Shown: piece after piece, positions 35,201-46,486 of the stretch | Layout of the letters: the number at the start of each line of letters is the position of its first letter | Position numbering within the stretch: position 1 is the first letter of the stretch | DNA from: Hamiltosporidium tvaerminnensis | Lineage: Eukaryota; Microsporidia; Dubosqiidae | Length of the DNA: 64,000 nucleotides | Reading direction: 5' to 3' | NCBI GenBank assembly: GCA_022605425.2 | Contig: JAKIMF020000001.1 | Span: 1,366,501 to 1,430,500, forward strand | Program-made: the position numbers and the translations under genes | The notes under the pieces: generated by a model | Told to the model about the DNA's origin: nothing | What the model saw: only the letters and a program-made list of their open reading frames with translations | Database searches by the model: none

Positions 35201-37143
35201 TCTACTGAAGTTAAACCCTTGATCAATTAAAAATAGACTTAAACGTTTATTTTTGGTTAATAATTTCAACAAATTTTATATTTTCGTTTTTTTCATTTAG
35301 ATATCAAAATATCGGTTATTGTTTCAAATATGTTTATTTTTCTAATCTTAAATTCAACTTGAAGTTCTTTTGTTACCTATCAATATAATTCCTTTAAGAC
35401 GTTTACTTATTTTTTATATTCATATATGTATGTAAAATTTCATATATGAATATATTTGTGTGTATATGTGTGTTTCCTGACAGCGAATAAAGAGGCTCAT
35501 CTGTTATATTAGGTATTTAACTAAAGGGTTTTATTATGAGATTTATATTATAATATGTAAATAACAGTGTAGGGGATTCAATGGCTTTTAATATACAGTG
35601 TAGTAAGTTTACAAGGTTAACCCAATGAACATAAGCAAGGGACTAATATTAGAATATATAAGGATTTAAATAGGTGTAAGTAAGATAAAAGTATAATTGA
35701 AAGTATGCTATTTTTTAAATTGATTCTATCTCATTTCCTCTATTTCTTCTGAGATTGTGGCACTGTTTATTTAAGGTGGTGAACCACACAACAACACAAA
35801 CATGCTATCGAATTTACAAACCTTTGAGACTCAGGAATGATTTTACTAAAATTACGGAATGGAAAGCGTATAAAAGATGTAAACATATTATATGAAACGA
35901 ATGTAAATGTGCGCTTAGGAAAGATTGAAAACAACTGATAGTTCCCTGTAAGTTTAGGAGAATATATCAGCATTTTGCTCGAACACAAATATTCTTATCT
36001 GGTGATTATATTCAAACCCTTCTAGCTATTCTACCCTCAAAAATGATTTATGAGCTTAATAATTTCCATAAGCGATCATTTTTATGGCGAAATGTAAAGA
36101 AATTTACCACATAAGCCATTACGTGTGTATAACTGACAAATAAAAGATACTTCGATCGATTTCCAATAAAATGTTGAATATCTAAACTAAAAAGATATTC
36201 CGAAAAATTTACACGATGTATAACAGGTTTAGTATACTTTAACAAGATCGTATCAACTATGAATGAATTGATTCGAAATTCTTTTCCAAACATCACTGTA
36301 AATTTTAAAAATCATCAGTTCTTAGTGTATGTGCTATATTACTCACAAACAATAATTGTGTGGAAGCTTTAATCTAAAATTCAAGATGAATACCAGGCGA
36401 AGCGAAATATATAATTATATCGATACTGTGATGAATTAAGTGGAAATTTAGATTTAATCAACAGAATTTTCAAATTCAATAAGTTTTCCTGGTATTCCCT
36501 TGCATTTTTTAATTGAAGAGTGAAGGGCGTCTCATTATTATCAAAACATCCCACAACCACAACTTTTAAAAAAACGTGACTTTCTCATCAAAAACTTATG
36601 AAAAATATTATCGAAGCCACAATTTCGGAATGGAAATCCAAATGAAAAGATATACAGTGGTCACGCATTTCAATAGTACTAACAGACATGTCATTTAAAT
36701 TTAACCGTTTGCTTTTTTCTCTGTGACTCACATTTGGGATGCCAATAAAAAAAGTAAAGAGACAATAACCACAGATGCTAGGATATATTCAGAACCCGTG
36801 TTTTTTACGATTGGGCAACCGTCGGTGTTGACTTCATTCATGGAAAAGCCTTCCGAATTATTCGTATTCACAACAGACAAAAAAACAAAGAATATTTTAT
36901 ATCCAAAAGCACTTAATTAAATAAGTAAATATTATTGAAATAGAAAAAGCTCATTTTATTTTTTTAAGTTTTTGCTTTCTTGAATTTACTTTCTTTTATG
37001 ATTCAGCAACGCACGCGGAATAAGCTAGTATTAAATAAATATTTGAATGAAAAATTGGAAGATGTAAGATAATACTTTTATTAAAATTCTTAGAGTAGTA
37101 TATATAAGATCAAAACATGTTTTTTAACCATAAAAGCCTTTAA
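35201..37143. other. Intergenic region with a possible decayed coding relic
   Basis: The stretch at about 35755-36920 is less AT-rich than its surroundings, with broken frames on both strands (for example 35767-35988 and 36048-36296 minus, 36723-36920 plus). I recognise no domain. It may be a dead gene or transposon. A segment at about 35500-35770 starting tgttatatta could be an LTR-like end, but no partner LTR was found, so I do not call it. Confidence 0.35.
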
Positions 37144-37211
37144 TCAGTTTTCTAAAAAGTCAATATTATGTTCTTCACAAAAGTTAATAACCTCAACCGA
37201 AACTAAAGAAT
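37144..37211 (-). pseudogene. Detached 3' end of the leucine-rich-repeat gene
   Basis: This short segment is the former C-terminal coding end of the gene at 41041-43336, separated from it by the intact retrotransposon. Counting on the minus strand from the start at 43336 and skipping the 3829 bp of element plus one duplication, the frame continues without a break for 21 or so codons to a TGA at 37144-37146, giving a 787-codon ancestral frame. The distance 43336 to 40975 (position-corrected stop) is 2361 bp, an exact multiple of three. Confidence 0.88.
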
Positions 37212-37227
37212 AATATTCACAGAAAAA
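37212..37227. repeat. Target-site duplication, left copy
   Basis: The 16-bp sequence aatattcacagaaaaa here is repeated exactly at 41041-41056 and brackets the intact retrotransposon. One or two A residues at the right boundary are ambiguous because the element ends in A's. Confidence 0.93.
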
Positions 37228-40200
37228 AAGCAAGTATGGGTAGAAAGAAAAATGTTAGCAGCGAAATATCGAATAATACCAAAATAAAGGCTGCAAACGA
37301 CGCTGATGAGGTGAAAAAGAGTGATAGTGAGATACAAAAATGTAAGCTACACCCACCGGCGATTCCCCTACCTTCCTCCTCCTACACAACAATAACACCT
37401 CCACCACCAAGCCAAACATGCAGTAAAATGCAAAATAGTGGGCTTGACACCTTACCTTCGCCTAATGCACCAGTTCCCTCTTCGGTTGAAGTCTCTGCGT
37501 GCGAGCCATCGTACGACATGACAAGCCCCTGTACTCTAGCTATTCCGGAAGGTAACAGGCTAATGGCATTGCGGACGATATTCGATTCCGTAACAGCCGA
37601 CCCGAAGGAATGGCCTCGAATTGTTTTTTTTGCAGTACAGACAAGGTTTGAAAGAATGCCAAGAAATGGCTGGACAGAGCTTCACAGGTACTATAATGAG
37701 AAATTCGGCTGCACTGAAACTCTCGAAGTGTTAAAAAAATTGGCACAAAGTGAGATGGGAAAGGATGTAAAATCAGAAGAGAATGGAGAGCGACGTAGAA
37801 TCGCCACTTGTCTCGCTGATACATGCACCTTGACCGACACCACGGAGTACATAAACCTGAGAGATAAATTCTTGAGTAAAATCAAAGAAATCTCTGAGAA
37901 CGAAATTGGAAAAGTAGTGGTCCGAACTAGAAAACATCCAAATGAATTGGTTGATAGTAAAGTTCTGGATCTCATTAATCGAGTAGTCGGTGAATATGCA
38001 GGAGCTCATGTACCTGAGTCAATTACGGAAGCCGCGTATATCATGCAAGCTGCGCAGGTATGCTATGACGAGGCAACACGCAAAGAAAAGCCTAGATCCG
38101 CTTGGAAGGAAAACATAGAAAGTAAAATTTCTAAGTTAGTACTTTCCAAAGATCTTCTCGAGAAGGCTCGTAAGCAGGAAAAGCTCTCCACTTCGGAAAC
38201 GAAGAGCCTTAAGAAAATCATGCGAGAGTTTAATTTAAACTTGAGCAGCGTAACTGATCTTTCTGAGGCTTTAGTTAAGAAGAATGAGTCTTTGAATGTT
38301 TACGAGAAAAAAATTACGATGCATGAAAGTAGGAAGCAATTCCGAAAAGAGAATCGTATGTTTGAGCTTTTCCGAGGTCGATTTTATCGTGGGTTATCTG
38401 AGCGTTTGGAATCCGAGCATGTGGTTAGCCGTGATGAAATTGTGAGTTTTTGGTCTACAATGTGGAACAAAAATGATGACACAGTCACGTACGATGATTA
38501 TTTGATTCCATTTGTATCAGATAATCATCCGACCACGTTTCCTTCACTTGATGAATTTGTGAATATCATTAATTGGCTCCCTAATTGGAAAGCTGCTGGA
38601 ATTGATGGTATTTACAATTTTTTCATTAAGAAACTTACAACTCTTCACAAATATCTTTATGATATTGTGAAAGTTATATGTTTAGAAGGAACACCTCAAG
38701 CTGATTGGTTCTACTGCGGGCTTACGTATTTGATACCGAAAGGAATTCCACGAAGAGGCTCTGACTACAGGCCAATCACTTGTATGTCCAACCTCTATAA
38801 GTTAACGACAAAGTGTGTAACGAAAGTCGTTCAACTTGAAGTGGAAAGGCGAGGGTTGCTTGCAGAGAACCAATTAGGGGCGGTAAGAGGTGTGCAGGGA
38901 GCGAAAGAGCAGGCTCTACTGAATATTGCCTTAAATAAAGAGTACGGAAACAATCTTAAGGCAACATGGATTGATGTTAAAAAAGCTTATGATTCAATAG
39001 ATCATGCTTATTTAACTCAATGTATTGAAAACCTTAATTTACCTGATTGGATCCTGAAATTTATTAAGGTAATTATATCAAAATGGAAAATTGATATATC
39101 AGTAGGGCCTGAAAAAATCATGAGCAAGAAGATTGATAGAGGGATCCTGCAAGGAGATAGTCTGTCACCTTTGTTATTTGTGTTGTGTATGGATCCATTA
39201 AGCCGAAAGCTTAATGAAAAATACACAAAAGTGACAGTACAAACAGATGCAGAATCCCATTCTACTAATCATCTCTTGTTTATTGATGATCTTAAGCTCC
39301 TTGCAAAAGACAGCTCCACATTGAGTGCTATGACAGGCGAGGCAAAGGAATTTTTAGAGGTGATTGGCTTAGAGATTAACAAAGAGAAGTCAGCCACAAA
39401 TGATACGTGTTGTGAAGATACTGCTACTCTTCTAGAAGGTGTTAGTGTTTACAAATATTTAGGAATAATAGAAGATAGCAGAGGAATCCCAACACGTAGC
39501 TCATTTGAAGAAGTACAGAGCAAACTTATATCAAGAGTTGAAAGACTTTGTCACACTAGATTAAATGCAAAAAATTTATTTTCTGCAATCAATCAACATG
39601 CGATATCGTTAATCAACTACCACATAGGAGTACTTCGACTTGAACCAGCTGACTTCTCTAAGTTAGATGATGCAGTGCGTGCGGTGTTGGTTAAAAATAA
39701 GATACATCTCCGCCCAGGATGTAAAGAGCGGTTGTATCTTCCTAGAACAGAACTTGGAAGAGGCCTACATAGTGTTGAGTTGCGAAGCGAACATATGCTT
39801 CTGCAACTCTTGGATTGTCTGGAAAAAAGTAAAGAAATATCAACTAGACGAGCAGCAATCCTCAAGGTGGAGAATAATAATAAAACCCATCTTGCACTAA
39901 TAAAAGGCTTCTTAAAAGTAAAGTACAGGTTGGCAGAAGAAGTCACTAAGAAAAGTTTAGAAGAAGCTCAACTTGCAAAACTATATAACGAAATAGAAAA
40001 ACGAAAACTCCATTCAAAGTTATATAATGCAAGGAAAAATGAGCTTGTGAGTGTTAGTGACTCTTCAAGATGGCTAAAGAGAGGAAATATTAGGCCACGA
40101 AATGAAGCTGTGTTCTGCTATATCCAGGATAGAAATGTATTCTGGGGAGCAGATGGTGTGTGTCAACATTGCGGGAAGTCTGGTAAGACTGTGGATCATC

Positions 40201-41040
40201 TAGCAACTAGATGTGAAAAAATGCTAGGCCATGATTACACTAGACGGCATAATGAAGTGGTTAGATGCCTACACCTTCTCCTTCTAAATAGATATAAGTT
40301 TAAGTCTTCAAAACGAATAAGGAGCCACTCGGTTCAAGAAATTCTTGATAATGAGTATGCAGAGATAAGAGTGGACACCAGAATTAAAACTGATGTTAAA
40401 ATTCGGAATAACAGACCAGACATATTTATTTTAGATAAGAAGAAGAATAAGATAACACTCATTGAAGTAGGAATCACTTCCCAAGATTCACTTCAAATAG
40501 TTGAAACTGAAAAACTTAGGAAGTATGACCTGCTAGCCAATGAGTTGGGCCTTATTTATAAGTGTAGTGTTGAGATAATCCCTTATGTGATGACCTGGGA
40601 CGGTATTGTGACAAAATACCATAAATCTCATCTTAAAAGACTAGAAATACCCATGAATGTAGAAGCATACATTCAGTCTATAGTACTTAAAAAGACAGTC
40701 GAAACTATTTCCTTTGATCGACGAAGAGGACTTGAGTCAGGACTAAATGCCGAAGAGAGCTGGGAGAGAGCGTCAATGGGTGTTATTATGAGATCAGAGA
40801 TGCATGAGGAACCAATACCCCCTTTAAAAGAAGCGAAAACAGAGGAAGATGGTGCCAAAAATTTTAAACCAAAATATAAAGCCCCCTTTATTTTACAAGG
40901 AGGAACCACTTTAGAGGAACCGACCAATAACATAAATGAAGAGTCGGATTTGGAAGAAGAGACAAAAGTGGTTAAAGAGGTAGAAGAAAACATGTAAAAA
41001 ATGGTAAAAAATATTTTAACCCAGAATTTTATTAAATAAA
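37228..41040 (+). mobile_element. Intact R2/R4-Dong-type non-LTR retrotransposon
   Basis: A 3.8-kb element between 16-bp target duplications, inserted antisense within an LRR gene. It consists of 8 bp, one long ORF (37236-40997) and a 43-bp 3' segment ending in attaaataaa. It has no poly(A) tail of appreciable length and no LTRs. Relatives in this window: 4909-8728, 11484-13016, 27609-31412, 32510-32950, 35010-35200, 56600-57796, 60500-60645 and 62104-62165. The element is visibly richer in G+C than the host genes around it. Exact duplications and the open ORF imply a recent insertion. Confidence 0.95.
37236..40997 (+). CDS. Retrotransposon polyprotein: reverse transcriptase and restriction-like endonuclease
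   Basis: The 1253-residue protein should nick target DNA and copy the element RNA in place. The N-terminal ~430 residues start Lys- and Pro-rich and contain no zinc finger that I can see. The RT follows: GIDGIYNF (about 455), YRPITCMSNLYKL (about 510), the A motif IDVKKAYDSIDH (about 578, catalytic Asp in D-x-x-K-A-Y-D), the B motif QGDSLSPLLF (about 640), the C motif as F-I-D-D (about 682-685) and YKYLGI (about 739). A CCHC finger C-x2-C-x8-H-x4-C sits at about 976-993. A PD-(D/E)XK-like endonuclase follows: RPDIF (about 1058), L-I-E-V-G-I (about 1075) and K-L-R-K-Y-D (about 1092). This single-ORF order and the C-terminal nuclease place it in the R2/R4-Dong-like group rather than the APE-type lineages. 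Confidence 0.95.
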   Translation: MGRKKNVSSEISNNTKIKAANDADEVKKSDSEIQKCKLHPPAIPLPSSSYTTITPPPPSQTCSKMQNSGLDTLPSPNAPVPSSVEVSACEPSYDMTSPCTLAIPEGNRLMALRTIFDSVTADPKEWPRIVFFAVQTRFERMPRNGWTELHRYYNEKFGCTETLEVLKKLAQSEMGKDVKSEENGERRRIATCLADTCTLTDTTEYINLRDKFLSKIKEISENEIGKVVVRTRKHPNELVDSKVLDLINRVVGEYAGAHVPESITEAAYIMQAAQVCYDEATRKEKPRSAWKENIESKISKLVLSKDLLEKARKQEKLSTSETKSLKKIMREFNLNLSSVTDLSEALVKKNESLNVYEKKITMHESRKQFRKENRMFELFRGRFYRGLSERLESEHVVSRDEIVSFWSTMWNKNDDTVTYDDYLIPFVSDNHPTTFPSLDEFVNIINWLPNWKAAGIDGIYNFFIKKLTTLHKYLYDIVKVICLEGTPQADWFYCGLTYLIPKGIPRRGSDYRPITCMSNLYKLTTKCVTKVVQLEVERRGLLAENQLGAVRGVQGAKEQALLNIALNKEYGNNLKATWIDVKKAYDSIDHAYLTQCIENLNLPDWILKFIKVIISKWKIDISVGPEKIMSKKIDRGILQGDSLSPLLFVLCMDPLSRKLNEKYTKVTVQTDAESHSTNHLLFIDDLKLLAKDSSTLSAMTGEAKEFLEVIGLEINKEKSATNDTCCEDTATLLEGVSVYKYLGIIEDSRGIPTRSSFEEVQSKLISRVERLCHTRLNAKNLFSAINQHAISLINYHIGVLRLEPADFSKLDDAVRAVLVKNKIHLRPGCKERLYLPRTELGRGLHSVELRSEHMLLQLLDCLEKSKEISTRRAAILKVENNNKTHLALIKGFLKVKYRLAEEVTKKSLEEAQLAKLYNEIEKRKLHSKLYNARKNELVSVSDSSRWLKRGNIRPRNEAVFCYIQDRNVFWGADGVCQHCGKSGKTVDHLATRCEKMLGHDYTRRHNEVVRCLHLLLLNRYKFKSSKRIRSHSVQEILDNEYAEIRVDTRIKTDVKIRNNRPDIFILDKKKNKITLIEVGITSQDSLQIVETEKLRKYDLLANELGLIYKCSVEIIPYVMTWDGIVTKYHKSHLKRLEIPMNVEAYIQSIVLKKTVETISFDRRRGLESGLNAEESWERASMGVIMRSEMHEEPIPPLKEAKTEEDGAKNFKPKYKAPFILQGGTTLEEPTNNINEESDLEEETKVVKEVEENM

Positions 41041-41056
41041 AATATTCACAGAAAAA
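41041..41056. repeat. Target-site duplication, right copy
   Basis: Exact copy of the 16-bp sequence at 37212-37227. In the reading frame of the LRR gene this segment encodes its residues about 761-765. Confidence 0.93.
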
Positions 41057-43336
41057 GGCAACATTATTAGGATAATTTAATTTCATTTTATGAAGTAAAG
41101 TCAAATCGTATGCTTCAATATTTTTAAAACGAATAAAAACCAACTGTATTTTTCTAAAGTTATAACAATATTCAAATATATTTAAATTCAAATTTCTAAT
41201 ATCAAGTCCAAGACGTATAATCTTTTTATTTTCTAATATTTTATTCAGTAGATTTAAAAACATTTCATTTTTCTGCTGATAAACACCAATATGAAGTTCT
41301 TTTAAATTCTTTAAATTTGAAATCACGGATGCATCATTCACATCAAGTTTAACACATTGTAAAACCAGAATGTTTAAATTAGAAATATCAAACAAATGCG
41401 AGAAAGCAAATAATATTGGCAAACATGTAGTGATATTTTCATTCATTTTAATTTTCAAATATTCTAACTTTGATACGGATTTGTATTTTAGAGTTTTGTA
41501 TATATTAGCTGCACTGTTTACCATCATTTTTTTGAATACTGGATCAATATTTTTTATGTATATCTTAAAAAAGATGAGATTTCGAAACAAAGAAATGAAT
41601 TTTATAAAATTCATATTTAAAGTTAGAATGGTATTTTTTACCGTAATCACTCGAAGATTATAATTAAAAATTTTATATTTTTGGCATAACTCCGAGGGAA
41701 TAGAGGAATTGAATATTTTTATAGAAATTAAATTCTTATTTTCTATAATATTTCTTATTAATATATCTGTAAAAATAATATTTTCCAAAATAATGTCTTG
41801 TAATTTTTGCATCTGAAAAATATAATTTACCAATTTAGGATGAATTGTTTCGCTAGGTTCATTTTGTTCCATATTGATATAAACTGCTTTGACATTTGAA
41901 CAGAAAAAGAATTTCTTTTTATATTTTTGAAGCTGATGGTTATTGTTGCTTAATATTGCTTTTATTCGTCTCAAAAGATAGAAAGATCTCATAAAGCATA
42001 ATTCACAATGCAAAAAAGATATATTAGATTTCTTAATATAAAAAATTAAATTTTCCGAAATATTTTGGAGGAGATCATTTTTTTGACATATCATTACAAG
42101 ATTGATACATTTGTATTTTAAATAAATATTTTTGTGGGTTTTTGCAAATTTGTTAAGTTCAAATAAAATATCATAATAAGCATCTTGACTTTTTATTACT
42201 AATTTTTTTATATTTTCACAATGTTTAAGAATCACAAGTACTTCCTCGATATTTAAATCGCAACTAATTTTCACATATTCTGTGATCTGAAAATAACCAA
42301 AAAGTAATAAAGCCTTTATACCGGTTTTGTTGTTCAGCATATCTGTTAAAATAATTTTTTTGAGATTATTCGGTTTAATTAAATTAATAAGATTAAATAT
42401 TTTTTTGCTTGGTTCTTTTTTAGTAAATACAAAGCAAAATGTATCAACTATACAGTATTTAATAAAGAAGCAAATACAATTTTTACCCCAGTCTGTGCTC
42501 AAAAGTTTTTCAAGGTGTATTATTATATTAGGCTCAAAGATTAAAATACTTGTATTGCTAAGCTTTTCTTTATACCGCATATAAACTTGAAAACTTATAA
42601 TTATTTTGAAATCAAGGACCAAGGAATTGGTTTTAAGCAATAAAAATGTAAAATTGCTTATTTTTTCAATTAACAAAAATTTCAGAAATATATTATATAG
42701 ATATTCTAAAGACATATCGAACCTATCATAATCGTATTGTTTGGAATTCAGAAATTTATTCAATTTTCTAAAATCAAAATTCCTATTCAAAATACTATTA
42801 AGCAATAAATATTTAAAAAATGTATTGTTTTTAGTTGTTCTTTTAAATCCTAAAATTTCCAAAACGGTCAAAATATTAATAAAATCAATAAAAGATAAAG
42901 TATTTAAGAAGACATCATTATTTGTAGCATATCTTGTAAATCTAAGAAGAAAGTCATAAGACAGCTGGCCTAAAAAAAAAATTATAGTAAAAAGATTGTC
43001 TTGTTCTCGATCATCGGCAAATAAGTCTAAAATAATGTTTTCGGAATCAGAAATTTCTATGGTATTTGGAGTATAATACTTTATTTGATCGTTTCTTAAA
43101 ATGCATTTCAGGTATTGGTTTTGTAAAAGAAAGACGGATTTAAATGATTTCAGAATGTATTTATTTTTTAATTGAAATTCAAAAATAACGGTTTCTTCGT
43201 TTTCAATATAATTCATTCCAATTTCCGTATTTTCGATTGAATAAAATATTACATTCTTGCCAATAACCGATAGAAAATATAAATTTAAACTGAATACTAA
43301 CGATGACAAGCGCTCTTTAAAATAAACAATCCGCAT
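41041..43336 (-). pseudogene. Leucine-rich-repeat protein gene disrupted near its 3' end by a retrotransposon
   Basis: About 765 of an original 787 codons remain. The protein is rich in Leu, Ile, Asn and Lys. The second half holds irregular leucine-rich repeats (for example SNLNILVLQC followed by SNLKNLKELHIG, and NKKIIRLGLDIRNLNLNIF), typical of the large LRR families of microsporidia, often of unknown function. No signal peptide is evident, although the N-terminus has a hydrophobic stretch (SLVFSLNLYFLSVIG). The frame now runs on into the antisense strand of the element as far as 40673, which would add about 120 unrelated residues to an 887-residue chimera. The loss of only the last ~22 residues means the product might still fold. 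There is no CCC at the start (coding strand tatatcaaATG). Confidence 0.85.
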
Positions 43337-44377
43337 TTGATATAAGGATTAAATCACCAAAAATATATAAACGATCTTTTTATCCTATCTTTACTATTTT
43401 TTTCTATTTTTATTATCTTTTTAATCAAAATTTTATTAATTGTTTTTAAAATAGTTTTAAAATTAATTTTTATAATATGGCAACTAAAGTTTAATTTTTT
43501 TAAATATTCATACACTGGCAAATCTTAAGAACATATTAGGTTATATTTTTATTTGAAATAAATTTTTTGGTTAGATAGTTTCGCTAATATTCTAAACTTT
43601 TTTTTATTGCAAGCAAATTACAAATTTTTAATCGCTAAGATACATTCTAAGATTAAAATATGCTCTATCTATATTTATTAGTTAATTAAAAATTATTTAA
43701 TTCTAATAAATACTTAAAAAGAAAGAATAAACCGATGCTTTCAAAATCGGCGTACGAATAAGGATTTTACAGTACAAAATAGTAAAAATTAGATTAATAT
43801 ATTCAATGAGAATGGTTATTTACACGTATTTAACAATATTTTTCAAGAATTACTTCTGTTTGAAACGATATACGTAGTAATTTCTTTACGAATAAATTAG
43901 AGAATCACAATTATTGTATTATTAAGCAATTTAGTAATAAAGATTGCATATATATTAAGCCAAATAAAATATACACTTATTCGAAACATTATAATAAAAT
44001 GTTTAAGAATAATCAGATTGATAAAAATTGTTCGTATTAAGTTATTTCACTTTTGATTATTTTGAGTTATACATATTCCTTCCTCTATTTTAATCGACTC
44101 GCACCTTGCGTTTATATCTCTTGATGTATTTTAACGAAATACTTTATATTCCGTTATTTTATCAGTACTTTGAGGCTATATAATTTGGATGTTGCGATAT
44201 ATAAAACGATTTTACCTAAAGGCATGACTGTGTAGTTGATATGTTAGTTTTTATTGCTTCTGAGAATTCATTACCTTTTCTTATGTTTTTTTCCAACTCT
44301 TATTGATACGTAAAGGCGAATTTGGCTTTTTTATTTATCAGAAAAACTAGTTATATAAATAATATATTTTCAATTAG
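43337..44377. other. AT-rich intergenic region
   Basis: Nothing recognised between the LRR gene start and the family A repeat. Confidence 0.5.
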
Positions 44378-45065
44378 TTGTGGAGGGAGGATAACCACAT
44401 AAAAAACTTTCTGCTTGGCAATGAGTGTGTGAAACTGGTGTGAGATCATTGTTTGGATTTTTGGTGGGAATAAAACCACACTACATCTTCGGTTGTTCCA
44501 TTGGAGTTGTTATGAAGAAGAGAGGTCTAAGAAATGGAGAAACTTTTTCTACAAATTTATTTGTAGTTTTTTATGTAACCAGATTGCAGACAGCAGCTGA
44601 ACATGTAGGTAATTGCCATGTAAAAGCATGGAAACCTAGCCTTGTTCACACGGGTTAGAAGACTTAGCGCCTGGGAGATATAAAAATAAAAACCATTAAA
44701 AGCCGGGAGAGCTAAGTAGCAGGTTATACCTGTTGGTATGACATTGCACTATCTAAGTGGACCTCATGTAAATCTCTGAAATATATCTTAGCTAGAAGTT
44801 TATTGGTTTAGAAAGTGTAGAGTAAGTGGGAATGCTGCATAATCTTGGGGGAGCCTAGGGGGGGCTTCGGCCTTCGATCACACTCCAGGCAACGGACATT
44901 AACGAACTCCGGGCAACTGCCTCGCCTATTTATTAGGTTCTACACACCTGGTAGATGAAAGGCTTTGGTAAGTAGGTATCGCAGGGGTTAGCGATGGAGT
45001 GTTGGGGTAGCAGTCATTTATGTTAAACCTAGAACTGCGTTAATGTCATAAAAACAAATATAACA
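44378..45065 (+). repeat. Dispersed ~700-bp repeat, family A, copy 2 (best preserved)
   Basis: Starts with gtggagggaggataaccac and shares with copies at 14450 and 60785 a series of blocks: ggcaatgagtgtgtgaaac, gatcattgtttggatttttg, gtaggtaattgccatgtaaa, ttagcgcctgggagatata, gatggagtgttgggg and gttaatgtcat. A 77-codon frame at 44425-44658 is not conserved in the other copies, so I do not call it a gene. A GC-rich segment at about 44850-44930 includes agggggggcttcggcc. Class unknown; the first ~100 bp match the head of family B. Confidence 0.8.
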
Positions 45066-45129
45066 CTTGCCATTATTTTAAAAAGATGTGATACTTTTAA
45101 ATAAAGTCTTTCATTTAGTATCAATAAGT

Positions 45130-45345
45130 AAAGAGGGATAGACACCTTAAACCCTGTCTGCTCGGCAATGAGTGTATACACTTCGTAGCAAAAACATTGT
45201 GGCTATTATGGTAGGATATAAACACATCAGACCTATAGACTAATTCTCTCTAATCTGGAATTAAAGCAGATTAAAAGAGACCGACGGAAAACTTTTATTT
45301 GTGAATCCTCGATACCGAAAGGTAAAAGAAGAATTGAATAAGTGT
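45130..45345 (+). repeat. SINE-like family B repeat, copy 3
   Basis: Runs from agagggatagacacc through ctcggcaatgagtgtat, aggatataaacaca and attaaagcagattaaaag to gatcctcgataccgaaaggt and ends with gaattgaataagtgtgtaa. It follows a family A copy by about 65 bp in the same orientation. The tail block is shared with the copies at 22865, 31483 and 60111. Confidence 0.75.
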
Positions 45346-46486
45346 GTAAATTCATACTTCATTTGTAAATAATTTTTTTCAAAATAAACCTAAGCTTGAG
45401 AATTTTAATGATTTTTCACTGTATCTGAAACTATCTCATTGAACCAAATAAAAATATCTTAAGTAAAATGTTTTTGGATCCTAGAATACACGTGTATTTA
45501 TTTGCATCAGATAATTAATTTAACTGATGTCTTCATAAATAACTGCTACATATTCATAAAAAAAATGAATGATCTCTTCTGAAGCTGTTTATGAATCAGT
45601 AAAATAGTCCCAATATTAAATTCTTAAAATTAATCACAGCGTTTAACGCTTTCTAAGAAAAATTAATATATAAAATCTCTTCTGTATAGAAACAGAATTG
45701 AAAATAAAATAATTAAAAAATGCTAAAAATGAATGCTCAAATCAAATTTATTTAATTGAATGATAGTTTAGTATAAAATATTTTTATATCTTATAGATTG
45801 CTTATAGCCTAAAATAATTTTTTACAAATAGGCTTCTAATTTTTTCATGATTTCGATTTATTAGAATGTGATTAAGTACAATATTTTTTTCTATAAAACA
45901 TATTTCTGATTGAAAAATTTACAAAGGAAATTTTATAAGATTCTTAGATTCGTATGAATGCTTAAAAATTAGATTTAATCATTGATTCATTTATAAATCA
46001 TTAAGAATACGAATTTTCGATGTAAAAATTTGTATGAAAAAGTAAATTGATTCAAAGAATATATACTGTTCTGGTTAACCATATATTAAATGAAAGTGAA
46101 AACAACATTCAAATTTAGTATTTTTATTTAAGAAAGAAAATATAAAAATCACTTAAAAAGCAATTAAAATCATATTTTCTTTTTTTTACTAAAATTAACG
46201 AAATCAACTTCTGAATATTTTATAACGAACATAATATGATAGTTAGTTTTATAATAAGCAGTTTATTAAAACTTATATAAAATTTAATTTCTGAAAAAAT
46301 GCGGATTTATAAAAATATTTTATGTTAAAACCGATATAATTTAATTTAGAAAAAATAAAAACTGTTTTTTCAGTTTTCACACAAATCTGCACAAAAAAAT
46401 GGCAAAACCAATTTTTAAATTTAACAAACTATTCTTTCAATTTATTCACTAAAATTAATTAAAATTATTATATCATTGTAGCTGTG
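45346..46486. other. AT-rich intergenic region
   Basis: No gene or repeat recognised. Confidence 0.5.

Noticed and set aside
35500-35800. Possible LTR followed by a primer-binding site (tgttatatta ... tggtgaaccac)
   Set aside because: No second LTR or recognisable gag/pol sequence was found.
37540-39946. Minus-strand frames of 70-110 codons inside the intact retrotransposon (and their equivalents in the other copies)
   Set aside because: They are antisense shadows of the RT polyprotein and recur only because the element recurs.
40673-43336. An 887-codon frame taken as one native protein
   Set aside because: The last ~120 codons are the antisense strand of the retrotransposon, entered exactly at the target duplication.
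44425-44658. 77-codon frame in the best family A repeat
   Set aside because: The corresponding regions at 14450 and 60785 are not open, so coding is not conserved.
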